DNA of 14,052 nt from Bacteroidia bacterium (GCA_014379485.1 JACMLS010000571.1:1-14052), one strand, 5' to 3'; counted from the first letter of the stretch, positions 7,612 through 14,052 are shown. Numbers and translations: made by a program. Notes: generated from the sequence alone by a model not told the origin.

Positions 7612-7642
7612 CAAATTTAATCAAAAACAAGCGCTCTTACAA
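7612..7642 (-). promoter_or_regulatory. sigma-ABfr-type promoter for the envelope operon
   Basis: On the minus strand TTG (7642-7640) is followed after 20 bases by TAAATTTG (7619-7612), an exact fit to TTG-N17-23-TAnnTTTG. The final G is only 4 bases from the ATG at 7607, so transcription would begin at or very near the start codon (leaderless or nearly so). Confidence 0.6.
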
Positions 7643-7664
7643 TTCCTCATTTCTGAGCCTTTGT

Positions 7665-7672
7665 TATATTTG
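7665..7672 (+). promoter_or_regulatory. -7 promoter element of the TPR gene
   Basis: TATATTTG matches TAnnTTTG exactly and ends 6 bases before the ATG at 7679, again implying a leaderless or very short-leader transcript. No clear TTG is found 17-23 bases upstream; TTC at 7643-7645 is the nearest partial match. Confidence 0.5.
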
Positions 7673-7678
7673 TAATGA

Positions 7679-8768
7679 ATGAAAACGATCTGCAAGCTCT
7701 TAAGGCCTTTAAGAACATTTAGTTGTTTAATTGTATTTCTTTTTTTTGCGGCAACTGTTTTTTGCCAGGAAAGACCAAGGGCCCTTATCAAAAAAGATCT
7801 GCTGGCAACAAACCAGGATTCAGTAAAAATGCGTTTGTTGCTTGAGACGGCAGATTCTTACGCCTCTGCCGGTCAGTTCGATTCTGGTTTTGTTTTTTTG
7901 TACAAAGCATTTGCAATTGCCGGAAAACATTTTGGCGACAAAAGTATTTTCAAACCACCTTTCAAAAAATTGTACGGCAACACCATTCAATACACTATGG
8001 GTTTTCATGGTAATCTTGGTAACAATGATTCTGCCGGGTATTATGTTTTGCGCCTAAAGACATTTATGGAAGAAGCAAAGGATCTTGATGGGCTTGCCTC
8101 TGCAATAACCATGTTGGGCATTTATTATTACAACGTGGGCGACCTTGCCAGCTCAACAAATGCGTATTACGAATCGCTTAAGCTGAGAGAAAAAACGGGA
8201 AATAAAAAAGGTTTGTGTGAGGCATATGGAAATCTGACTTTTGTGAGCATTGCATCTGATAATACAAGTGAAGCGATGGCATATGTAAAAAAAGCTTTGT
8301 CTCTTTCAAAAGAAATAAAAGATACTGCCATGATTCTTTTTGCACTTGGCAATTTATCGGCAACCTATCAAAAGAAAAATGATCTGGAAACAGCAAGAAG
8401 TTATATAAACGAGTCAGTTGCAGTAGCCTTAAAATCTGGAGATTCTTCGGAAATTGCTGTTTCGTGGTCAGCGCTTGCAGGTTATGTAAGCGTGGCCGGT
8501 AAAACAGATTCAGCAGTTATTTTATTAAAAAGTGCACTGAGAATTTTTACTGCAGAAGGAGACCTGATGCGTATGATTGATGTTGGTACACGACTTGGCA
8601 ACCTTTACATTTATCTGAAAAACGAACAGCAGGCGCTTTATTACTGTAAGGAAGCATTTAAAAATGCAGAGAGTATACACCGGCCGGGTCAGATTGCGGG
8701 CAAGCATTCACGGCCTCTATCAAAATAATCCTGCTGCAAAATATAAACAAGGGGCAACTATTTCTTGA
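7679..8768 (+). pseudogene. exported TPR protein, frameshifted and truncated at the 3' end
   Basis: The open frame from ATG 7679 runs to 8728 (349 residues): a signal peptide with C-terminal AATVFC cut before Gln, then TPR-type helices with repeated A-x-x-YY-x-SL / G-N-L-(S/A) patterns. From about 8696-8701 (a GCGGG tract) the frame turns to non-TPR residues (AGKHSRPLSK). The +1 frame continues TPR-like sequence (ASIHGLYQNNPAAKYKQGA) up to a TGA at 8766-8768. That stretch lines up with the same place in the phosphatase at 2-2194 (EAAQGLFEVYEQ), supporting a one-base insertion. Even with the frame restored the protein stops without the membrane helix and output domain that family members usually have, and its end overlaps the convergent gene at 8758. 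If the shift is only a sequencing error, a roughly 363-residue TPR-only protein remains. Confidence 0.6.
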
Positions 8769-9372
8769 AATTTTTTCTCCTCCTGTAAACGAATAATTCC
8801 ATCAGGAGCGCACTTAGTAAAATAAAGATCATTAGCCCTATCATAATGTCTTTTGCAATGGTTCCGGTTTTAACACATAACTCTATTATAATGGCTCCTG
8901 TGCCACAATACCAAAGTATATTTGTGGCCCGTTTGAGTGCAATAGTTTGAATCGCAGTAAGCCAATTCTGATAAACAGAATTTTCAGGATACAATTTTTT
9001 TAATAGCGTGAAATCCGGGACAGCAATTTTATAATTATAAAGATAATAATTGCTTCTCCCCCTATTGAATAGAAGCATTTCGTAAAACTTTAATTTTTGC
9101 AACTGATCATTTGAATATTTTTTATTCTTTTGAAAAAGTTCAAGTGCAGTATTAAGAACCGGTAATGCTTTAGCGTAGCTTTCTATTTCAGCCAGCGCAA
9201 TACCATAATCTGCCATTAATTGAGAATAAATGTCGTAAGTTTCATCTGATTCCTGATAATTAATCTTGTCAATCAGAACTTTGTTTTTCTCGAAATTTTC
9301 TACAAGATCCTGATAACTTTTTGTTTTGTCTTTATTGTAAATTTCTTCAGCTAATTTTTTTATTTCGGTCAT
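8758..9372 (-). CDS. TPR-like protein with two C-terminal membrane helices
   Basis: 204 residues without a signal peptide. Residues 1-145 are helical and polar, with TPR-like features (YGIALAEIESYAKALPVLNTALELF, described by position 56-80; GRSNYYLYNYKIAVPDF region 105-121). Two membrane helices follow at about 150-166 and 175-196, and the protein ends in a basic tail (RRRKNFKK). The predicted arrangement is a cytoplasmic helical-repeat domain tethered to the inner membrane at its C-terminus. No enzyme motif is seen and I cannot name the family. Its 3' end overlaps the frame-restored end of the convergent TPR pseudogene by about 11 bases. It lies 71 bases after the next gene upstream and may have its own weak promoter. 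Confidence 0.75.
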   Translation of the reverse strand: MTEIKKLAEEIYNKDKTKSYQDLVENFEKNKVLIDKINYQESDETYDIYSQLMADYGIALAEIESYAKALPVLNTALELFQKNKKYSNDQLQKLKFYEMLLFNRGRSNYYLYNYKIAVPDFTLLKKLYPENSVYQNWLTAIQTIALKRATNILWYCGTGAIIIELCVKTGTIAKDIMIGLMIFILLSALLMELFVYRRRKNFKK

Positions 9373-9425
9373 TTACATAAGACTTAGCAACAATATCTTC
9401 ACTTTTATTTTTCTCTCATCTGTTT

Positions 9426-9433
9426 CAAAATTA
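9426..9433 (-). promoter_or_regulatory. possible -7 element for the 8758-9372 gene
   Basis: On the minus strand TAATTTTG matches TAnnTTTG, 53 bases before the ATG at 9372. No TTG is found at the right distance upstream and the region is AT-rich, so a chance match is possible. Confidence 0.3.
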
Positions 9434-9443
9434 AATTCAACTA

Positions 9444-10337
9444 TTATTTTAGCGTAAGCGTTTTTACAAATGCTTTCATTATTTCTTTGTTTTTATCAAT
9501 GTCTGTTTGAGTATCAAATGAAATTAAAATCCAAAACGAATTGGCGCTGTCAAATAAAATGGTTCTGAAATTCAATTCTTCAATTCCTTTTTTGTTTTTT
9601 CCGGTAAAAATTATCTCTTTCCCACTCAAAGTACCAACGGAAACTTCTGATACTAATTTTGTATACCCATCAGGTAACTTTGATGCGGCCACATTTTCTG
9701 CAATGGTTTCTTTTTTTTCCGGTTTTATTATTTTGTATTCCATTGAGATTTTAAATTTGGTTTTATAATCTCCTTTAAATTTCATTGCCACCGCCGGATA
9801 GTTTTCGTTATCTGGCTCCGCATTTTTAATAAGAGAAAAATCTGCAGTAAAGGCTGCGTCTTTTATTGCATCCGGTTTTTCCCCAGGTTCAAATTTAGCC
9901 TTTAATAAAATACTTTTCTGCTCCATTACATCTGCAGTGCTCTTTGCTGAAGCAGACGCGCTGATAAACCAGGCTTTTTTGTCGTAAATTAAAACGAGGT
10001 GATGACCGGTGCTTTGATTTTCTAAAGTGCGTGCCAGTATCGCTTCATATTTTCCAATCTTAACTTTCTCAAATGCTTCAATTTTAAAATTAGCGAACAA
10101 AATTTCTTTAAGATCAGCAGAATCAATAAGAGCTTTATCTCCAAAATCTTTGAATGAACTATTGGACCGCAACAAACAAGCGGAAGTTGATTTTTGCTTT
10201 TCAAAAAAACCAATACCTGCATATTTATAGCTTTCGGGTACCATAACTTTAAAAGGAGTGTTGGAAATAAACCTGTAATCCTGACACAAGGCAACAGAAG
10301 CGAGGATTAAATTAAAGAGAAGGAATTTGATTTTCAT
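9444..10337 (-). CDS. exported protein with two similar domains, unknown
   Basis: 297 residues with a type I signal peptide (MKIKFLLFNLILASVALC, cut before Gln19). Residues 92-149 and 232-295 look like two versions of one module: a VxxG strand, two strands ending in an aromatic core (LIYDKKAWFISAS; FDSANSFWILISF) and a final helix rich in Lys (MEQKSILLKAKF; NKEIMKAFVKTL). This layout resembles the PsbP/DUF1795-type fold of small periplasmic proteins, but that is inference. The gene follows the JmjC-type gene by only 6 bases and is very likely cotranscribed with it. No catalytic residues are evident. Confidence 0.8.
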   Translation of the reverse strand: MKIKFLLFNLILASVALCQDYRFISNTPFKVMVPESYKYAGIGFFEKQKSTSACLLRSNSSFKDFGDKALIDSADLKEILFANFKIEAFEKVKIGKYEAILARTLENQSTGHHLVLIYDKKAWFISASASAKSTADVMEQKSILLKAKFEPGEKPDAIKDAAFTADFSLIKNAEPDNENYPAVAMKFKGDYKTKFKISMEYKIIKPEKKETIAENVAASKLPDGYTKLVSEVSVGTLSGKEIIFTGKNKKGIEELNFRTILFDSANSFWILISFDTQTDIDKNKEIMKAFVKTLTLK

Positions 10338-10343
10338 ATTTTT

Positions 10344-11435
10344 TCAGGATTTATTATTTTTACGGCTCATCTTCAAAGCTTCTTTCTCAGCTTTTTTCCG
10401 TTTTGCTTCTTCCAGTTTTTGTATTTCTGCAAGATGCAATTCGTTTATGTCATTCTTGTAAAGTTTATGCGCTTTCCATATTGGCGGATTGGTAGCACAA
10501 CAATCCAATGACATATACAAGGGAGATTGCATATAAGAATACAGGGGCGCATACCAACGATATCCAACACCAATAGAATCGCTTGCGTTTCTTACTGCGT
10601 GCCAGTAAAAAGGCGGGTTCCACAAAATATCTCCCGGCATTAAACTCACAGAATATCCGTCAATATATTTCCATAAGTCATATGGCGGATCGTAATTTGG
10701 TTCAAAGGGATTGAACGGGCCCGAAGCATGTTTTCCGGGGGCACGTCTGTAAATATTTTCTACCGGATCAGGATCGATTACGGCCGTATAATATTTAGAA
10801 TACAAGACCCAATCTTTTTGTCCGTGTACCTGTACAAATAAATTGGGCGGGTTGGCGCAATGCAAAGCAGAATAAGTTCCTTGTCCGCCAATAAAAACCT
10901 GGAACGCATCAAACCAAACGGGCGGCGTTTTTCTTTGCTGCAACCATTTATAATCAAAATCTTCTAAGTGCTCCGGATGTTTTTTCAACAGCGGATAAAA
11001 GCGATAATATTTACTTCCGCCGCTGCGAATGTTGTCTATTACTTCGCCTAAAGTAATGTGTTCGTATTTTACATCAGAAGTATTCTGGTCTACTAAAACA
11101 ATTTCGTCATGGCCATGCAGGTCTTTAAAATACTGCATGCTCCATTTTTTTACGCAGGGCCATTCTTTAGCCGCACCCTCAAGAACAACCGGAATTCCTT
11201 TTCTTACGTAATGCTCTTTAAATTCTTTCAGGCTTAAATCTTTTCTGCGTTCAAGCGGCATAATCCTTCCTTCGCCGTGCTTGGGCATTGTTTCGTGCAG
11301 CTTATTGTAAAAGGGGGTTCTGTTCTTAAAAAAAGTTTTTCTTCCAAAAAAATGATCGAACCATTGATAGGTTCCGTACTGCAATCGCTGCCCGAACGAA
11401 ATGCTTTTTAAGAAATTTCCTTCTTCTCTTGTCAT
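10344..11435 (-). CDS. JmjC/cupin_8-like protein with HxA metal site
   Basis: 363 residues, cytosolic. Residues about 65-300 match the cupin_8/JmjC fold of Fe(II)/2-oxoglutarate oxygenases such as FIH: an IPVVLEGAAKEWP entry segment (81-93), WFDAFQVFIGG (174-184), the strand with the first metal His (LHCANPPNLFVQVHGQK, 191-207) and the closing strand with the second His (PGDILWNPPFYWHAV, H279). H192 and K207 have the same 15-residue spacing as the FIH metal His and 2-oxoglutarate Lys. However, the Asp expected two residues after the first His is Ala (H192-C193-A194). The protein may therefore be a two-His enzyme, a halogenase-like variant or a non-catalytic relative. A basic helical tail (334-363) follows. 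Its stop is 6 bases before the next ATG, so it heads a two-gene operon. Confidence 0.88.
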   Translation of the reverse strand: MTREEGNFLKSISFGQRLQYGTYQWFDHFFGRKTFFKNRTPFYNKLHETMPKHGEGRIMPLERRKDLSLKEFKEHYVRKGIPVVLEGAAKEWPCVKKWSMQYFKDLHGHDEIVLVDQNTSDVKYEHITLGEVIDNIRSGGSKYYRFYPLLKKHPEHLEDFDYKWLQQRKTPPVWFDAFQVFIGGQGTYSALHCANPPNLFVQVHGQKDWVLYSKYYTAVIDPDPVENIYRRAPGKHASGPFNPFEPNYDPPYDLWKYIDGYSVSLMPGDILWNPPFYWHAVRNASDSIGVGYRWYAPLYSYMQSPLYMSLDCCATNPPIWKAHKLYKNDINELHLAEIQKLEEAKRKKAEKEALKMSRKNNKS

Positions 11436-11442
11436 AGGGAGA

Positions 11443-11450
11443 TAAAAGTA
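11443..11450 (-). promoter_or_regulatory. possible -7 element for the JmjC gene
   Basis: On the minus strand TACTTTTA is one mismatch (last base) from TAnnTTTG, 7 bases before the ATG at 11435. No suitable -33 TTG is seen. Confidence 0.25.
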
Positions 11451-11464
11451 CGAAAAAAGGCGCG

Positions 11465-11548
11465 AAAAAAGTGAATAGGCAATAGGGGTCAGGGAATAGG
11501 GGGCGCTCTCCCTATTCTCTATTGCCTATCCCCTATTGCCCCTTTTTT
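11465..11548. repeat. large imperfect inverted repeat in divergent intergenic region
   Basis: Two nested stems are visible: 11478-11488 pairs perfectly with 11530-11540 (GGCAATAGGGG / CCCCTATTGCC, 11 bp), and 11491-11501 pairs with 11510-11520 (11 bp, one G-T). The outer side adds an A6 / T6 match (11465-11470 and 11543-11548). The left arm holds three copies of AATAGG. It lies between the divergent starts at 11435 and 11596, where it could act as an RNA hairpin, an operator or a dispersed repeat; the sequence is unlike the REP palindrome at the right edge. Confidence 0.7.
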
Positions 11549-11563
11549 GTCACCTTTTTTTTG

Positions 11564-11571
11564 TATCTTTA
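11564..11571 (+). promoter_or_regulatory. possible -7 element for the CHU_C-like gene
   Basis: TATCTTTA differs from TAnnTTTG only in the last base and lies 24 bases before the ATG at 11596, right after the T-rich foot of the inverted repeat. The nearest TTTG (11546-11549) is 14 bases upstream, shorter than usual. If this is the promoter, the large hairpin lies at and above the -33 region. Confidence 0.35.
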
Positions 11572-11595
11572 TTTATCACCATTAACACACGCGCC

Positions 11596-11991
11596 ATGAA
11601 AAACGTAACCCTTCTGCTTTTCGTTTTTTCTTTTCTGAATACTTTTTCGCAGGCAACTGAAAAAAAAGAACCTGAAATTTGTCCGATTGAATTTGGAACT
11701 ACCTTTACAATTAATGCCGAGGGCAGTGACGACTGGAAATTTTCCTGTAATTGCCCTATTACCGAATTTAAACTTAAAGTATTTTCGCGCTGGGGACTTG
11801 AAATTTTTAAGGCAGACTCTCTTCCTGCTTCAAAAAGTTTGAAATGGGATTGGAAAAAAATAGCTGCCGGAACGTATTATTATACACTGAACTATACAGT
11901 AGAAAACAAGGGAGAACCATTTGATAAAAGTTCTAACGGTTCGCTTACTTTAATTACTGACCCTGATAAGAAGGGGAATCGGGAGGAATAA
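11596..11991 (+). CDS. small exported protein that is mostly a CHU_C/gliding-type C-terminal domain
   Basis: 131 residues from ATG 11596; a TTG at 11536 would add 20 residues ahead of the signal peptide and is rejected. The signal peptide (MKNVTLLLFVFSFLNTFS) is cut before Gln19. Nearly all the mature part resembles the gliding motility-associated / type IX secretion type B sorting domain: a degenerate FTPNGDG-like segment (TFTINAEGSDDW, 36-47), a strand ending in FSRWG (63-67), the W-x-W step (W84, W86), AAGTYYYTLNY (90-100) and NGSLTLI (114-120). Normally this domain sits at the end of large secreted proteins; here it has no passenger. An extra polar tail (TDPDKKGNREE) follows the LTLI strand, where family members normally end. 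It may be an orphan sorting module, an accessory of the secretion or gliding machinery, or a relic. Confidence 0.78.
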   Translation: MKNVTLLLFVFSFLNTFSQATEKKEPEICPIEFGTTFTINAEGSDDWKFSCNCPITEFKLKVFSRWGLEIFKADSLPASKSLKWDWKKIAAGTYYYTLNYTVENKGEPFDKSSNGSLTLITDPDKKGNREE

Positions 11992-12056
11992 AAAGCAAAC
12001 AAGCAAGGCTGGTTTAAAACATCTGTTAGTGACTGAAACACTGATGAGAAATTTAA

Positions 12057-12073
12057 TTGCGAAGATCTCGCAA
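12057..12073 (+). other. short hairpin 20 bases upstream of the Na/Pi gene
   Basis: TTGCGA and TCGCAA form a perfect 6-bp stem around the loop AGATC. It is followed by A-rich rather than T-rich sequence, so it is not a terminator on this strand. It could be an operator or affect translation of the downstream gene; the intergenic region 11992-12093 shows no other clear signal. Confidence 0.25.
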
Positions 12074-12093
12074 AAAACACAATAACAAATAAA

Positions 12094-13725
12094 ATGCCGG
12101 GAGCCGAACTTTGGAAATTTTTAGCGGGACTTGGTTTTTTCCTTTACGGAATGAGCCAGTTGGAAACTGTTTTAAAAAACACAACAGGCCGCTCTTTTAA
12201 ACTGTTTTTAAAACACAATACCAAAAGTTTATTCAAATCTATTACAGGTGGCGCTATCGTTACCGGAATTGTGCAAAGCAGTTCTGTGGTTTCGCTTATT
12301 GTACTGGCATTTGTTGAAGCCGGTATTATTAGTTTTAAAAACGCCATGGGTGTTATTTTAGGAACCAACCTTGGTACAACACTTGACAGCTGGATTGTTG
12401 CAACAGTCGGGTTTAAAGTGGATATTCTCAGCTATTCACTCCCCATTGTTGCGGTCACTGCGGCTGGTATGTTCTTTTTTGAAGCGCGCGAAAAATTGAA
12501 TAATTTTTTCAAACTCTTTTTTTCGTTGGGAATTCTTTTTTTAGGATTGGGTTTTATGAAAGAAGGCGCAGGTCTTTTATTAAAAGATTTTGATATTTCT
12601 CAATACAACGATTACAATATGTTTGTTTTTGTGCTCATTGGTTTTATAATTACAAGCATTGTTCAATCAAGTTCAGCTACAGTTGCCATTACGCTTACTG
12701 CAATTTATGCGGGCGGCTTAACTTTACATTCTGCTGCTGCGGTGGTAATTGGTTCAGAAATTGGTACCACGCTCAAAATAGTTTTACTAAGCGTTAAAGG
12801 TGGTACCAACAAAAAAAGAGTGGCGTGGGGAAATTTCATTTATAATATTTTTACCACCATTATAGCCTGCATCATTTTAAACTGGTTGGTTGGCTTTATT
12901 GAAAACACCATTAAGATCAAAGACCCGCTGATAGGCCTTGTCTTTTTTCAGACCGCCATAAACGTAGTTTCCATTGTACTGTTTCTTCCCTTTCTAAAAG
13001 TTTTTTCTGAGTGGTTAGGTAAACGATTCAACAAAGGCGGCGCCGGGCATGATTCTTTTATAGGAAACCACCTTCCGCTGAAAGCTGATTCCGCTTTGGT
13101 TGTTCTGCAAAAGGAAGCTGAAAAACTTTTTAAAGAAGCATTGCTGTTCAATAAAAATATTTTGTCGCTCGAAAAAGATAAACCAAAAGGATTTGGAGAG
13201 CGCCTGAAACATTTTTTTCAGCGCACCCCTGATCTTGAGAAAAAGTATAAACGCATTAAACAAACAGAAGGAGATATATTGGAGTATTATACAGATGTTG
13301 AAAAAAACAGTTCTTCAGAAAAACAGCAATTAGAAATTATGCTTGAATATGTTGAAGCAGCGCGGCAGGCAGTTTATTCCGCAAAATCTATTACAGACAT
13401 AGTTCACAACATAAGAGAATTTGATGCTTCTGCCAATGATCGCGTCTACGAACAGGTGGCAGTGATCCGCAAAGAATGGCTCGTGTTTGATAAGGAATTG
13501 CATCAGTTGTTTCATTTGAAAAACGAGGTGCTTACAGATGCCGTTGCAAAGACGCGCAAAATAGCCATGGAGAAAGAGCGCGATCAGAAAACAGAAATAA
13601 TGAACGCATTGAAAAATGAAGAACTGAATGAATTGGAAGCTTCCACACTTATGAATGTGAACCGCGAGATTCTTGCCTGTAAAAAAGCTTTGCTAAAAGC
13701 GGTTAACAGGCTGGAAACAGAATAA
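12094..13725 (+). CDS. Na+/phosphate cotransporter-family protein with PhoU-like tail
   Basis: 543 residues. The N-terminal membrane part (about 1-320) carries the two inverted Na/Pi-cotransporter repeats, each with the signature QSSS (61-64 and 191-194) followed by a GTNLGTT / GSEIGTT motif (90-96 and 220-226) after a short helix. These residues form the substrate and sodium site in the SLC34-like family. The C-terminal 200 residues (about 335-543) are helical, charged and PhoU-like, the usual arrangement in bacterial NptA/YjbB-type proteins. Predicted role: sodium-coupled phosphate movement across the inner membrane, uptake or efflux not decidable from sequence. Length is normal and both signatures are intact. 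It follows the CHU_C-like gene by 102 bases without an obvious promoter, so cotranscription is possible. Confidence 0.95.
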   Translation: MPGAELWKFLAGLGFFLYGMSQLETVLKNTTGRSFKLFLKHNTKSLFKSITGGAIVTGIVQSSSVVSLIVLAFVEAGIISFKNAMGVILGTNLGTTLDSWIVATVGFKVDILSYSLPIVAVTAAGMFFFEAREKLNNFFKLFFSLGILFLGLGFMKEGAGLLLKDFDISQYNDYNMFVFVLIGFIITSIVQSSSATVAITLTAIYAGGLTLHSAAAVVIGSEIGTTLKIVLLSVKGGTNKKRVAWGNFIYNIFTTIIACIILNWLVGFIENTIKIKDPLIGLVFFQTAINVVSIVLFLPFLKVFSEWLGKRFNKGGAGHDSFIGNHLPLKADSALVVLQKEAEKLFKEALLFNKNILSLEKDKPKGFGERLKHFFQRTPDLEKKYKRIKQTEGDILEYYTDVEKNSSSEKQQLEIMLEYVEAARQAVYSAKSITDIVHNIREFDASANDRVYEQVAVIRKEWLVFDKELHQLFHLKNEVLTDAVAKTRKIAMEKERDQKTEIMNALKNEELNELEASTLMNVNREILACKKALLKAVNRLETE

Positions 13726-13742
13726 GAAAAATGATTTGTGAT

Positions 13743-14052
13743 TTATTGATTGAATCTATCTTTGTTCCAGTTTTTCACATTGTTTTTGATATACTGTCTG
13801 ATTCTTTCAAACGATTCATCATCCCGTATAATCACATCGTGAAAACGCTCCTGCCAATTGAATTCTATTTTGTTTAATCGCGCATACATTGTAACGGCAG
13901 ATTTATACCCACGCATAATTGACGATAAATTATTTGATTGCGGCCCGAATTTGTTTATCGGCCCAATATATTCATCCACGTAATCCGTATCATCGCCCGT
14001 ATTTCCCCCGCACGTAGAGACGCCAAGCCTGGCGTCTCTACGTGCGGGGGAA
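13743..14052 (-). CDS. REP-associated tyrosine transposase (RAYT, IS200-like), C-terminal part; 5' end outside window
   Basis: The frame is open from 14052 to the stop at 13743 (103 codons seen); a GTG at 13979 is an artificial start inside it. The last 75 residues match the C-terminal part of Bacteroidota Y1/RAYT transposases: FGPQSNNLSSIMRGYKSAV with candidate catalytic Tyr in the GYKSAVTMYAR helix, WQERFHDVIIRDDESF and RIRQYIKNNVKNW. The HUH metal motif should lie upstream, beyond the window. Family knowledge: these single-strand DNA transposases act on REP hairpins and are usually single-copy, domesticated genes. The frame upstream of GPINKFGPQ translates a REP palindrome (14003-14052) as residues reading RRDARLGVST. 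The gene is convergent with the transporter gene, 17 bases apart. Confidence 0.82.
   Translation of the reverse strand, partial: SPARRDARLGVSTCGGNTGDDTDYVDEYIGPINKFGPQSNNLSSIMRGYKSAVTMYARLNKIEFNWQERFHDVIIRDDESFERIRQYIKNNVKNWNKDRFNQ
14003..14052. repeat. perfect REP-type palindrome
   Basis: Two perfect complementary arms of 23 bases (14003-14025 and 14030-14052) surround the loop AGCC. The core GTAGAGACGCC / GGCGTCTCTAC is of the type found as dispersed palindromes in Bacteroidota and Cyanobacteria genomes. It reaches the window edge, so it may be longer or part of a pair. It lies within the open frame of the adjoining RAYT transposase. Confidence 0.88.

Noticed and set aside
10022..10294. 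Open frame of 90 codons in another minus frame
   Set aside because: It is a shadow within the exported-protein gene at 9444-10337, which has a signal peptide and operon context.
11536..11595. TTG start at 11536 for the CHU_C-like gene
   Set aside because: It lies within the foot of the inverted repeat and above the likely -7 element; ATG 11596 begins a normal signal peptide.
13977..13979. GTG start giving an isolated 78-residue gene at the right end
   Set aside because: The frame continues open to the window edge and the visible part is only the C-terminal portion of a RAYT transposase.

Overview
The window looks like chromosomal DNA of a Bacteroidota bacterium, probably a free-living Flavobacteriia or Sphingobacteriia-type lineage. 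The evidence is AT-rich DNA, TAnnTTTG-type -7 promoter elements with little sign of Shine-Dalgarno sites, many small exported proteins whose predicted mature N-terminus is Gln, a gliding/type IX secretion C-terminal-type domain, a TPR-transmembrane-SpoIIE phosphatase, and a REP-associated transposase of Bacteroidota type. I see no rRNA, tRNA, CRISPR array or complete insertion sequence. Gene order does not look like phage or a conjugative element.

Layout. 2-2194 (+): 3' part of a large TPR / membrane / SpoIIE (PP2C) signalling protein, open to the left edge. 2191-3106 (-): two tandem paralogous small exported proteins, each with its own promoter. 3267-4289 (+): a stand-alone radical SAM/SPASM enzyme. 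4348-7607 (-): five closely packed genes for envelope proteins (lipoprotein, periplasmic protein, 4-TM membrane protein, MORN-repeat lipoprotein, exported protein). 7679-8768 (+): an exported TPR protein that appears frameshifted and cut short. 8758-9372 (-): a TPR-like protein with two C-terminal membrane helices. 9444-11435 (-): a JmjC/cupin_8 protein followed closely by an exported protein. 11436-11595 is a divergent intergenic region holding a large imperfect inverted repeat. 11596-11991 (+): a miniature exported protein that is almost only a gliding-motility-type (CHU_C-like) sorting domain. 12094-13725 (+): a Na+/phosphate cotransporter-family protein with a PhoU-like tail. 13743-14052 (-): the C-terminal part of a RAYT/IS200-like transposase, whose open frame runs through a perfect 23-bp-arm REP palindrome at the right edge.

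How the genes fit together. Most of the window is cell-envelope and signalling material without a clear pathway. The best candidates for new biology are: the REP palindrome lying in frame inside the RAYT gene; the JmjC protein whose metal-binding Asp is replaced by Ala (HxA...H); the orphan CHU_C-like domain; and the five-gene envelope operon of unknown function. No intergenic stretch exceeds about 160 bases.
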